Notes under the pieces: generated by a model
Database searches by the model: none
Told to the model about the DNA's origin: nothing
The model's input: the letters and a program-made list of their open reading frames with translations, nothing else
From: Verrucomicrobiia bacterium
Lineage (GTDB): Bacteria > Verrucomicrobiota > Verrucomicrobiia > JABWAM01
NCBI GenBank assembly: GCA_020849895.1
Contig: JADZFN010000046.1
Location: 1-33,966 of the forward strand
Length of the DNA: 33,966 nucleotides
Reading direction: 5' to 3'
Program-made: the position numbers and the translations under genes
Shown here: piece by piece, positions 15,854-23,715 of the stretch
Layout: each line of letters opens with the position of its first letter
Numbering within the stretch: the first letter of the stretch is position 1

Positions 15854-17554
15854 TCACAATCCCCCGTGCCGCCAGATGGAGCGGGCGATGCGGAGGAACA
15901 TCAACGCGCTGATCGCGAGCCCGACGAGGCCGGGCAGCGGGATGCCCTTCCAGAGCGGAGGAACTCCGGCAAGGATGAGGATGCTGGAGCAAACGAGCGC
16001 CGCGGAGGCCAAGAGCGATTCGGCGAGGAGATTCGCGACGTAATCGAGCGTATCGCGCAGTGGCTCGAAGCCTTTCGGATCGAGGCGGTGCTCCAACGGG
16101 ATGCGGTAGCGGCCGCTTTTCGCGCGCTCGTAGAAATCCCGCGCGTCGGTGGGCAGGTCGCGCAACCACTCCAGCGTTTCACCGAAGGATTTCAGAAAAT
16201 CCTTCAACAGCTTTCGCGTCTCGTATTTGCGCTCGAGCGCGCGCATCGCATAGGGCGCGCCGAACTCCACGAAATTGAGGTCCGGGTGCAGGAGCACGGC
16301 GATCGCCTCCACTTGGGTGAGCGCCTTCACCCCAAGATAAAACTCCGCCTTCATCCGCAACTGGTGCGTCATCAACAGGTCGAGCAGGCGATTGAAGATG
16401 AATCCCAGACGCAGCTCCTTGAGCGGACGATTGAGATATTGTTCGCCGAAGGCTTCCACATCCGACTCGAGCTTCCGCAAATTCTCGGCATAGCCCTGCT
16501 CCGACATCCCCAGCAGAGCGCGCGTCACCATGCGGCGGTCCTTCTCCGTAAGCCCGAGGATCATCGCGGCGATGTCCTCTCGGAACGCGGGCGTCAGCGT
16601 CCCCATCATCCCATAGTCGTAAAGGCAGGTGACGCCTCCGGACAGGATCGTGAAGTTGCCTGGATGCGGATCTCCATGGAAGAAGCCGAATTCGAACATC
16701 TGTTGGAAGATCAGGCGCGACATGCGCTCCGAGAGCGTCGAGGGATGGATTCCGTGCGCGCGCAGGTCCTCAGGGCGGTCCACCCTTAGCCCTGCCAGAA
16801 ATTCCATCGTCAGGATGCGTTCGCCGCTCAGATCGCGATATACACGCGGGACGCGCACCCAGCGGTTACCGCGGAATTGCTTGGCGAAACGCTCGAGATT
16901 GCCCGCTTCGCGCATGAAATCCAACTCCGCCGAAAGCGTGCGGGCAAACTCCCGCACAACGCCGACGGGGTTGAGCGCCGCCAGCTCCTCGACGTGCCGC
17001 TCCAGAAAACGCGCCGCGTCCTCGAGGATCGCCACGTCCACGGCGATGACTTTCTCGATGTCCGGTCGCCGCACCTTCACGGCGACTTCCTTGCCATCGC
17101 ACAAGCGAGCGCGGTGCACCTGAGCGATCGAGGCGCCAGCGACGGGCGTTTCGTCGAACTCGTGGAAGATCTCGTCGAGCGGCCGCTTCAGGTCCTCCTC
17201 GAGGATCCTCTTGGCTTGTTCGGCAGGGAAAGGAGGCACCCGGTCCTGCAGTTTGCGCAGCTCCTCGAAAAAAGGCTCATTGATCAGGTCGCGGCGCGAA
17301 CTCAGGATCTGACCGAACTTCACGAAAGTCGGTCCCAACTCCTCCAACGCCAGACGGAAACGCGCGGCAAGCGGCTTTTGATGGAGCGACGTGCCCGGTT
17401 CGGAAGGCGGCGTCGCCTTGATTTCGAGCAGCCGCCCCAAGTGCGCCAGTTTTAATAGGTCCGCAAACCCGTACTTGAAAAAGACGCGCAGAATCTCCCC
17501 GTAACGAGGCAGATGCTCGTAAACCTCCACCGCGGCTTTGATCTGACGGATCAT
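15854..17554 (-). CDS. ubiB: UbiB/ABC1-family atypical kinase
   Basis: A 566-residue member of the UbiB (ABC1/ADCK) family, membrane-attached atypical kinases/ATPases needed for ubiquinone or related isoprenoid quinone metabolism. Signature elements: KFGQILSSRRDL (KxGQ, 79-90), AGASIAQVHRARL (A-rich nucleotide loop), VAVKV with K160, HGDPHPGN (293-300) and the metal-binding D313 in DYG in place of DFG. Two C-terminal membrane segments (LLASAALVCSSILILAG and GLVGLAISALMFL) complete the fold. The start at 17554 gives the standard MIRQIKAAVEVYEHLPRY N-terminus. It lies 102 bp downstream of rpmA on the same strand. Confidence 0.93.
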   Translation of the reverse strand: MIRQIKAAVEVYEHLPRYGEILRVFFKYGFADLLKLAHLGRLLEIKATPPSEPGTSLHQKPLAARFRLALEELGPTFVKFGQILSSRRDLINEPFFEELRKLQDRVPPFPAEQAKRILEEDLKRPLDEIFHEFDETPVAGASIAQVHRARLCDGKEVAVKVRRPDIEKVIAVDVAILEDAARFLERHVEELAALNPVGVVREFARTLSAELDFMREAGNLERFAKQFRGNRWVRVPRVYRDLSGERILTMEFLAGLRVDRPEDLRAHGIHPSTLSERMSRLIFQQMFEFGFFHGDPHPGNFTILSGGVTCLYDYGMMGTLTPAFREDIAAMILGLTEKDRRMVTRALLGMSEQGYAENLRKLESDVEAFGEQYLNRPLKELRLGFIFNRLLDLLMTHQLRMKAEFYLGVKALTQVEAIAVLLHPDLNFVEFGAPYAMRALERKYETRKLLKDFLKSFGETLEWLRDLPTDARDFYERAKSGRYRIPLEHRLDPKGFEPLRDTLDYVANLLAESLLASAALVCSSILILAGVPPLWKGIPLPGLVGLAISALMFLRIARSIWRHGGL

Positions 17555-17656
17555 GCGTGAGCCGCCGCGGAAGCAGCGCCTCCCCCGCGGCCGCACGGCG
17601 GAAAGCATCCTCCAGTTTCAGCCTGCCCGCAAGAGGAAGGGGCAGCGCCGCGGAGG

Positions 17657-17908
17657 TCAGTTTACCGCCGGAACGATGTTGATCCGTTTGCCGCCACGGT
17701 CGAACTTTACCTGTCCTTCGACGAGGGCGTAGAGGGTAAAGTCCCGACCCATTCCGACGTTGAGGCCGGGGGTGAAACGCGTGCCGCGCTGGCGGATGAG
17801 GATGTTACCGGCGATGACCTTTTCGCCGCCGAAACGCTTCACGCCAAGCCGCTTGCTGACGCTGTCGCGATTGTTCTGGGAGCTGCCCTGTCCTTTTTTA
17901 TGTGCCAT
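17657..17908 (-). CDS. rpmA: 50S ribosomal protein L27
   Basis: An 83-residue L27 (bL27), a large-subunit protein whose N-terminus reaches the peptidyl-transferase centre. [20 protein letters not shown], then [10 protein letters not shown] and [15 protein letters not shown] are diagnostic. It begins directly with MAHKKG, so no cleavable N-terminal extension of the Firmicutes type is seen. It follows rplU by 24 bp in the universal rplU-rpmA order. Confidence 0.98.
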   Translation of the reverse strand: MAHKKGQGSSQNNRDSVSKRLGVKRFGGEKVIAGNILIRQRGTRFTPGLNVGMGRDFTLYALVEGQVKFDRGGKRINIVPAVN

Positions 17909-17932
17909 GACGAGAGGAGGTTGGAGAGCGGT

Positions 17933-18247
17933 TCAGGCGACGCGAATCTCAGTCACGCGGACGCGCGTGAGCTGTTGGCGATGGCCGCGGTTGCGTTCGT
18001 AGCCATGGCGACGGCGTTTCTTGTAGGCCACGACCTTGTCGGCGCGGAACTGCTCGACGACTTCGCCCTGGACCGAAGCGCCCGCGAGATGAGGGCGTCC
18101 GATGCTGAATTTACCGCCGTCGCTCGCAAAGAGAACGCGGTCGAAGGTCACGGTGGCACCCTTCTCGGCCGCAAGACGGTCCACGTCGAGCACGACCCCC
18201 TTTTCCACGGCATACTGTTTTCCGCCTGTTTCGATGATCGCATGCAT
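17933..18247 (-). CDS. rplU: 50S ribosomal protein L21
   Basis: A 104-residue bL21 that helps assemble 23S rRNA in the large subunit. MHAIIETGGKQYAVEKG and the C-terminal basic stretch YKKRRRHGYERNRGHRQQLTRV are typical. It is first of the rplU-rpmA pair. The upstream region (18248-18432) holds a copy of the dispersed repeat, so its promoter lies in or next to that repeat. Confidence 0.97.
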   Translation of the reverse strand: MHAIIETGGKQYAVEKGVVLDVDRLAAEKGATVTFDRVLFASDGGKFSIGRPHLAGASVQGEVVEQFRADKVVAYKKRRRHGYERNRGHRQQLTRVRVTEIRVA

Positions 18248-18310
18248 GATGTTGACGAACGGGGGAGCCTACCGTTTCCGCCTCCGCGCACGCAAGCGAT
18301 TTGTTCCGTG

Positions 18311-18390
18311 GCCTTGGGATCCTTCAGGTACATCGTGACCCCCCTTGGGGAAACTGAAGATGGTGAACCAAGCTGGGATGAGGGCGCTCC
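18311..18390 (-). repeat. Dispersed repeat, copy B (about 80 bp)
   Basis: The minus strand here reads GGAGCGCCCTCATCCCAG through GAAGGATCCCAAGGC and matches copy A at 2915-2995. Its inner inverted repeat is TCTTCAG / CTGAAGG, so the outermost pair becomes T-G, which keeps pairing in RNA. It lies between the divergent rplU and the GYF-like gene. Confidence 0.75.
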
Positions 18391-18432
18391 TTCTTTCCAT
18401 CCGACACGGTTTCTGATAGCCTTTCTCCACTT

Positions 18433-19584
18433 GTGAGCGAACGCCAGGAAACCACCCTTTTCGTCGCTTCCCCTGACGGCACGGCCATGGAGCCGCTGCC
18501 GCGCAGCGAACTGCGCCGCCGCCTCGACGCCTGCCTCCTGCGCTGGACGCAGCAGATCTGGTGTCCCGAGGAAGGCAAGTGGAAATCCGCCCGGGAGATC
18601 CCTCGTTTAGGGTCCGAATCCGCCACCACGCCCAAGGCCGCCGTCGCGGCAGCGCCGAAACCCGTCGTGGTTAAAAAGCCTTCGGCTGTCCAGTCTTCGG
18701 TCCAGCCGCGGATCGCCGTCGCGCGGCCGATTTCGGAGACTCGCGTCGCGGCGAAGGCGCATCCCATTCCAACCGCGGTTGCCTCTCCCGCGCTCAAGCC
18801 TGCGGTTCCGTCATCGAGTTCTTCGCCGGCGCCCGCTTCCGCGCGCGCACCCTCCGCAGTCCTCGTGGCGCGCACGCCCTCCGTGGTCAAGGCGTCGTCC
18901 GCAAGCAGGGCCGCGCCGTCTTTGAAGGCGGCGAAGGGCGTTTCGTCCTCTCCATCCGTCCCGCGCGCGGAGGGAGCGCCGCGCAAGACGTGGCGTCATC
19001 GCAACTCGCTCTTCTACGGCGCGGGCTGCGTGCTCATCCTTCTCGCGTTGGCCGGAATGAACTGGCTCGGCGCAGCGGCGCCTGCGCGACGAGCGGTGGC
19101 CGACGTCGGGCTTTCGGGAAAAGCCGTCGTGATCGCCCACTGTGGATTCTACGTCCAGCCCGGCGCGTTGGTCCTCGATTTCGCACAACTGCCCGACGAT
19201 CTTTCTCCGGAAAAATTCATCGACCTCCTCACCGCCCTCGCGACACGCAACCCGACTTCAACGCTTTTCTGGAGCAAATACGACAGCGTCGCCCTCGCAA
19301 AGGACGGCACAGTCCGGTTCCGCCTTCGCGGCGACGCGTGGGAAGCCCTCGCCAAGATGCGCACCGAAGTCGCCGGCCGCCGTGCGCCGATGCTCGTCGA
19401 CTATCTTTACGATGCGACGGGGAAAGCCGTTCTCGATCAGAAAGAGGACCGGATGGAGTATCTCCAAGGGCAGAGGGAAAAAGCCCTTCGAGAATTCCTC
19501 GGGACCTTCGTCCGTCTCGAAAACCCCGCCCGCCCCCGCGCGGCGTCCCCTTCCGAGAAGGCACCCGCCCCGTCGGAACCGTGA
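18433..19584 (+). CDS. GYF-like domain membrane protein with long low-complexity linker
   Basis: A 383-residue protein starting at GTG. The first 55 residues (LFVASPDGTAMEPLPRSELRRRL... WCPEEGKWKSAREIP) resemble a GYF_2 domain, although the usual GP motif is absent. An Ala/Pro/Ser/Val-rich linker (about 60-185) leads to one TM helix (about 192-212, GAGCVLILLALAGMNWLGA). The C-terminal extracytoplasmic domain of about 165 residues matches no family I know. The gene ends in a GTGA overlap with glgA, so it is co-translated with it. The link to glycogen synthesis is by position only. Confidence 0.75.
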   Translation: MSERQETTLFVASPDGTAMEPLPRSELRRRLDACLLRWTQQIWCPEEGKWKSAREIPRLGSESATTPKAAVAAAPKPVVVKKPSAVQSSVQPRIAVARPISETRVAAKAHPIPTAVASPALKPAVPSSSSSPAPASARAPSAVLVARTPSVVKASSASRAAPSLKAAKGVSSSPSVPRAEGAPRKTWRHRNSLFYGAGCVLILLALAGMNWLGAAAPARRAVADVGLSGKAVVIAHCGFYVQPGALVLDFAQLPDDLSPEKFIDLLTALATRNPTSTLFWSKYDSVALAKDGTVRFRLRGDAWEALAKMRTEVAGRRAPMLVDYLYDATGKAVLDQKEDRMEYLQGQREKALREFLGTFVRLENPARPRAASPSEKAPAPSEP

Positions 19585-21107
19585 GCGCGCAACGGCGCAA
19601 ACGACGTCCTGCGGCCCGCAAGAAGAAAACGCCGCACCCGCTCCGAATTCTTTTTGTCGCCTCCGAATGCGCGCCTTATGCGAAGGTGGGCGGCCTGGGA
19701 GACGTCGTTGCCGCGCTCCCGAAAGCGCTCCGGCGTCTCGGGCATGACGCGCGAGTGATCCTGCCGCTCTATGCCTCCGTGGACCGGGCGAAGCATGGAA
19801 TCGCCTTCGAGCGTTCCGCCTGCGTCCACATGGGGCGGGGCGAGGAGCAGTGGATCGGTCTCCACGCGGCGACGCTCGACGGCGAGACGCCGGTCTGGTT
19901 CGTGGACTGCGCGCGGTTCTTCGGACGTCCTGGAATTTACGACGCGCCTTGGGGTGAATACGGAGACAACGCCTTCCGCTTCGCGCTTTTCACCAAGGCG
20001 GCGCTTCAGATCTGTAAGGACACCGGATTCCTTCCCGACGTGATTCACGCGCACGATTGGCCGAGCGCGCTCGCCCCCGCCTTCCTCAAGACGTGGGACC
20101 GCATCCTTTCCCCGCTCTCGGCGACGGCGAGCGTGCTCACCATCCACAACATCGGATATCAAGGGGTTTCTCATGCTTCCGCGTTTTCCTATCTTGGCGT
20201 GGGCGGAGAGCATTTCGCTTCCGACAGGTTCGAGGACCACGGGCGGATCAACCTCCTCAAGGCGGGAATCGCTTTCGCCGACGCGCTCACCACCGTCTCG
20301 CCGACGCATGCGGCGGAAATCCTCGATCCGGTCGGTGGCTGCGGCCTCGCCCCGTTTCTCGCCGCCCGGCGAAACGACCTCACGGGCATCCTCAACGGCG
20401 TGGACGAGGAACATTGGGATCCGGCGACCGATCCGTGGATCCCCGCGCGCTACACGGCAGCGACGCTCGGCGGAAAAACCGTCTGCAAACGGGAGCTTCA
20501 GAAGCGGTTCGGCCTCGATCCGCGCCTCGAAATTCCCGTGTTCGGGATCGTCTCGCGCATGGTCCATCAGAAGGGCTGCGAGCTCATGAAAGAGGCGATC
20601 CCCCAGGCGCTCGAGGGAATGGCGATGCAGGTTGTCGCGCTCGGGACCGGCGATCGCGCGACGGAGGATTTTTTTCGTTCGCTGCCGGGGCGGTTCCCCG
20701 GGCGGGCGGGCGTCCACATCGGATTTTCCAACGAGCTGGGGCACCTGATCGAGGCGGGCAGCGATTTCTTCCTCATGCCTTCGCTCTACGAACCGTGCGG
20801 TCTGAGCCAGATGTATTCGATGAAATACGGAACGCTTCCCCTCGTGCGCGCGACGGGCGGCCTCAACGATACCGTGGACAACTACGACGAAGCGACGGGC
20901 GCAGGCACGGGTTTTAAATTTCAAGACCCGACGCCCGGTGCGTTGCGGGACACGATCGGCTGGGCAGTCTCCACATGGTTCGATCGCCCCGCGCACCTCA
21001 TGGCGATGCGGGCGCGCGGGATGGCTCTTGATTTCTCTTGGACCCATGCCGCGCGCGAATACGAGAAGGTCTACCGCTCGGCGATCGCCCGGCGTCGGGA
21101 GGGATAG
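19581..21107 (+). CDS. glgA: Glycogen synthase (ADP-glucose, GT5)
   Basis: Transfers glucose from ADP-glucose to growing alpha-1,4-glucan. The 508-residue protein has a short basic N-terminal extension, then LRILFVASECAPYAKVGGLGDVVAALP with the substrate-binding KVGGLGD (35-41). Also visible are HAHDW, the hinge IVSRMVHQKGCELM and the C-terminal EPCGLSQMYSMKYGTLPLVRATGGL segment with the catalytic Glu. The GTG start at 19581 is chosen because it overlaps the previous stop by four bases and leaves the family core intact. No other glg gene is adjacent. Confidence 0.95.
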   Translation: MSAQRRKRRPAARKKKTPHPLRILFVASECAPYAKVGGLGDVVAALPKALRRLGHDARVILPLYASVDRAKHGIAFERSACVHMGRGEEQWIGLHAATLDGETPVWFVDCARFFGRPGIYDAPWGEYGDNAFRFALFTKAALQICKDTGFLPDVIHAHDWPSALAPAFLKTWDRILSPLSATASVLTIHNIGYQGVSHASAFSYLGVGGEHFASDRFEDHGRINLLKAGIAFADALTTVSPTHAAEILDPVGGCGLAPFLAARRNDLTGILNGVDEEHWDPATDPWIPARYTAATLGGKTVCKRELQKRFGLDPRLEIPVFGIVSRMVHQKGCELMKEAIPQALEGMAMQVVALGTGDRATEDFFRSLPGRFPGRAGVHIGFSNELGHLIEAGSDFFLMPSLYEPCGLSQMYSMKYGTLPLVRATGGLNDTVDNYDEATGAGTGFKFQDPTPGALRDTIGWAVSTWFDRPAHLMAMRARGMALDFSWTHAAREYEKVYRSAIARRREG

Positions 21108-21130
21108 CCGAAAACGCCCCGATTTTCGGC
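21107..21130. terminator. Bidirectional terminator-like hairpin between glgA and PAP2 gene
   Basis: GCCGAAAA (21107-21114) pairs perfectly with TTTTCGGC (21123-21130) around an 8-base loop, directly at the glgA stop and 12 bp from the stop of the converging gene. The A4/T4 stem ends give a partial U-tract for both strands. Confidence 0.5.
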
Positions 21131-21141
21131 AGAAACCGGAT

Positions 21142-22884
21142 TCAACGGGTATTCTCCGCGCGCTCCGTGAACTCCCAGAGTTGAAACTGTCGGATCGGAT
21201 CGCCCTTGCGGAAGATTTCGACGGAGTCGAGTTCGCGGAGGCGTCCTGCGAAGCGGCGCATGACCGCTTCGTTTCGAGGGACGAAAAGTACGCGCGGATG
21301 GATCTGCGCGAGATACACTTCGCGGAGCCAGAGGTCGCCCGGTTTCGGGCCGGCGGAGGCGAGCTGAGGATGGGATCGGATCGTCCGGCCGCCGGGCTCG
21401 CGAAAGGCGTAACGCAGACGCCAGGCGGAGGCGCGGGAATCGGTCCAGACGACAGCGTTCGGCCGGGCTTCGCGCAGGGGGCGGATGCGCCGGACATATT
21501 CGGTCCAGCCGGTTTGCCCGTATTGTGGCGAGTTTCTCGGGAGGAAGGAAAGGTCGAGCTTCCTCAGGAGCCTCGGCTGATAGACGCAGGCGGAAACGAA
21601 AAGCCCATAACCCAGAAGGAGTGTCAGCACCACGCGCGCCCTTTTCGAGCCGGGCTCGCCGAGGCGATCGAGATGGCGTCCGAGGCGGACCGCCAGATGG
21701 AGCATGGCGCCCGAAGAAAACAAGGCGACGACACCCCACGGCCATTGAGGAAAGCTCGCGCCAAGGAGAAGTCCCGCAAGGGCCGACCCCGAGAGGAAGG
21801 GATGCCGCCGAAACCCGGTGAGAGCGGCGATCCAAACCGGGAGGCCGAGCCCCGCGTAGAAGATCAAGGCGCGATCCGGCTCGGAGGCGCTCCAGTCCGA
21901 TTCGGCGAAAGCGAAGGAAGAGCTTCCGGAGAAAGAAAGCAGGGAGACCCAAGGGATCGTCACCGAAAGGAGGAGCATCGCGGCCATCGCGCGGCGGCCG
22001 CCGAATCGCCCCGCGAGCCGGAGGAGGAGAGCGAGCCACAGGGTTTGGAACGCCCACGGGATGGCCCACAGCGAAAGGGGCGAATCACCGAACCCCAGAA
22101 ACCATGCGCGCACGGGAAGAGGCGCCTCTCCTTGTTGAGCTTCGCTCCAGAGGCGGGCGGAAGCCTCCGGCACGTCGAGATCGGTGGTGGCCGCCCAAAA
22201 GAGGCGAGCGCCCTGAATCACGACAAAGAGGAGGATGAGAAGCCGCGCGGCGTGTCGGGCCAGCCCCGGGGGGACGGCGCGGACCGCGCGCGCCTCTTCC
22301 GAACCTGGAAAGCTCTTTTCCGAGGGGGTGCGGGAGCGACGCCACCGGCCCGCCGCGATTCTCCCCGCGAAGATCATCCCCTTCCCCACGCTCCAGCCGA
22401 GGAGGGCGGAAACGACGACGTCGGACGGATAATGGACGCCGACATAAACGCGGGAAAAACCCACGAGGCCGGCGAGCAAATACCCGGCTCTGCGCCAGCG
22501 CGGCGCGGCGGCGGCGAGCATCGCGGCGGCGAGAAAAGCGTTCGCGGTGTGGGAAGACGGGAACGACCATCCGCCGGTCGCGCCGGAGGCGAGCGCGCGG
22601 ACGTCGCTCCTCGCCGCAGCGGGGCGCGGGCGAGCGACAAAGTGCTTGAGCGGGTTGAAGATCAGGCTGTCGCCGAGGGCGATCCCCAGGACGAGGGCGA
22701 GCGCCCATTTCCAGGCACGCGGCGAATGACGCCAAGCGAGCCAAGCGGCCAAAGCCAGAGCAAGCGGAAGAAAAGGCGCGGCGTGATTGAAGATGGGAAA
22801 GAACGTGTCGCCGAACGGATTCGCGCAACTCCGGTTGACGAAGCGGAAGAGCGCCTCGTCTCCTCTTTGGAAGACCGCGATCAT
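21142..22884 (-). CDS. PAP2 phosphatase fused to a glycosyltransferase-like membrane domain
   Basis: A 580-residue membrane protein. Residues 1-175 are a PAP2 lipid phosphatase with all three motifs: K80...RP (KHFVARPRP), PSSH (109-112) and SR...H...D (S144, R145, H151, D155). This domain typically dephosphorylates phosphatidic acid or polyprenyl diphosphate at the membrane. Residues about 205-440 form a second multi-TM region resembling GT39/GT83-type (ArnT/PMT) transferases. In its first loop (LDVPEASARLW) the usual DE pair appears as PE, so catalysis is doubtful. Residues 450-580 are a soluble extracytoplasmic domain. It is last in an operon with a squalene synthase and a kinase-like gene (10-bp gap). 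Confidence 0.8.
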   Translation of the reverse strand: MIAVFQRGDEALFRFVNRSCANPFGDTFFPIFNHAAPFLPLALALAAWLAWRHSPRAWKWALALVLGIALGDSLIFNPLKHFVARPRPAAARSDVRALASGATGGWSFPSSHTANAFLAAAMLAAAAPRWRRAGYLLAGLVGFSRVYVGVHYPSDVVVSALLGWSVGKGMIFAGRIAAGRWRRSRTPSEKSFPGSEEARAVRAVPPGLARHAARLLILLFVVIQGARLFWAATTDLDVPEASARLWSEAQQGEAPLPVRAWFLGFGDSPLSLWAIPWAFQTLWLALLLRLAGRFGGRRAMAAMLLLSVTIPWVSLLSFSGSSSFAFAESDWSASEPDRALIFYAGLGLPVWIAALTGFRRHPFLSGSALAGLLLGASFPQWPWGVVALFSSGAMLHLAVRLGRHLDRLGEPGSKRARVVLTLLLGYGLFVSACVYQPRLLRKLDLSFLPRNSPQYGQTGWTEYVRRIRPLREARPNAVVWTDSRASAWRLRYAFREPGGRTIRSHPQLASAGPKPGDLWLREVYLAQIHPRVLFVPRNEAVMRRFAGRLRELDSVEIFRKGDPIRQFQLWEFTERAENTR

Positions 22885-22894
22885 CGGCGGCGTT

Positions 22895-23704
22895 TCAGGG
22901 GGCGACCGCCTCGAGGTCGCGAAGGATCAGGGAGATGGTCGGGTAGCGGCGGTCCGCGCGTTTCTCGATGCAGTTGGAGAGAATGCGCGAGAGTTTTTGA
23001 GGGAGGGCGGGCTTGATCGCTTTCGGCGAGGGAAAGGCAACGTCGCGCGCCGTGTAAGCGGACATGATGTCGCGTCGTTCCAAAGGGGTAAAAGGCTTCT
23101 GGCCAACGAAGAGTTCGAAAGCGGTGACTCCGAGGGAAAAGATGTCGGAGCGTTCGTCCACCGGCTCGCGCAGGATCTGCTCTGGAGAAAGGTAGGAAGG
23201 GGTGCCGCTGAGTTCGCGCAAGGGCGCGGGTTTGCGAGGGATGCGAATCGAGAGATCGAAGTCCACGAGCTTCGTGACGCGATCGCGCGCGATCAGGACG
23301 TTCTCAGGCTTGAAATCGAGATGCAGGTAGCCCTGCCGATGGACATGCTGCAGCCCCAGCAGCATCTGCCGGAAGATGGGGATCGGTTCGCGGATCAAGG
23401 GGGCCTGTTTGTTCAGGAGAATCCGCAGGTTGTCGCCGTCCACGTATTCGAGAACTCCGTAGGGAATAAACCAATCGTTTTCGACCGCGAAGACCCGGAC
23501 GATGTTTTCGTGGTCCATTCTGGCATGGATTCGCAAGCCGTGCAGGAACATCTTCCGTTGCGCGAAACGGAATCGAAAGCGCGGCAACAGCCGCCGGATG
23601 ACCACCGTCCGATTGGAGTCTCCGGTCGCCAGAAAGATTTCGGCATTTCCGCCCTCGTTGAGGCGATCGTGGAGGAGATACTGGCCGCACCGGGTCAGGT
23701 CCAT
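22895..23704 (-). CDS. Serine/threonine kinase-like protein with altered ATP-site residues
   Basis: A 269-residue protein that is entirely a Hanks-type kinase domain without TM or sensor. Visible parts: glycine loop NEGGNAEIFLA (16-26), HLDFKPENVL (H128, D130, N135) for the HRD loop, DFD (148-150) for DFG, SPE (173-175) for APE and SDIFSLGVTAFEL. Two residues that normally form the ATP-anchoring salt bridge differ: the VAIK lysine is Arg (VVIRR, R37) and the alpha-C glutamate position reads Gly (FLHGLRIH, G56). It could be a weak or pseudo-kinase, or use a compensating residue. The start at 23704 follows the end of the squalene-synthase gene by 11 bp; the long upstream extension is antisense shadow. 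Confidence 0.85.
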   Translation of the reverse strand: MDLTRCGQYLLHDRLNEGGNAEIFLATGDSNRTVVIRRLLPRFRFRFAQRKMFLHGLRIHARMDHENIVRVFAVENDWFIPYGVLEYVDGDNLRILLNKQAPLIREPIPIFRQMLLGLQHVHRQGYLHLDFKPENVLIARDRVTKLVDFDLSIRIPRKPAPLRELSGTPSYLSPEQILREPVDERSDIFSLGVTAFELFVGQKPFTPLERRDIMSAYTARDVAFPSPKAIKPALPQKLSRILSNCIEKRADRRYPTISLILRDLEAVAP

Positions 23705-23715
23705 GCGGAGAAAAA

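Noticed and set aside
19437-21497. 686-codon open frame on the minus strand over glgA
   Set aside because: Low-complexity Arg-rich translation, antisense to an intact glgA; a shadow.
20938-23016. 692-codon open frame on the plus strand over the PAP2 gene
   Set aside because: Antisense to the PAP2 gene with its complete motifs; Arg/Glu/Gly-rich translation without domains.
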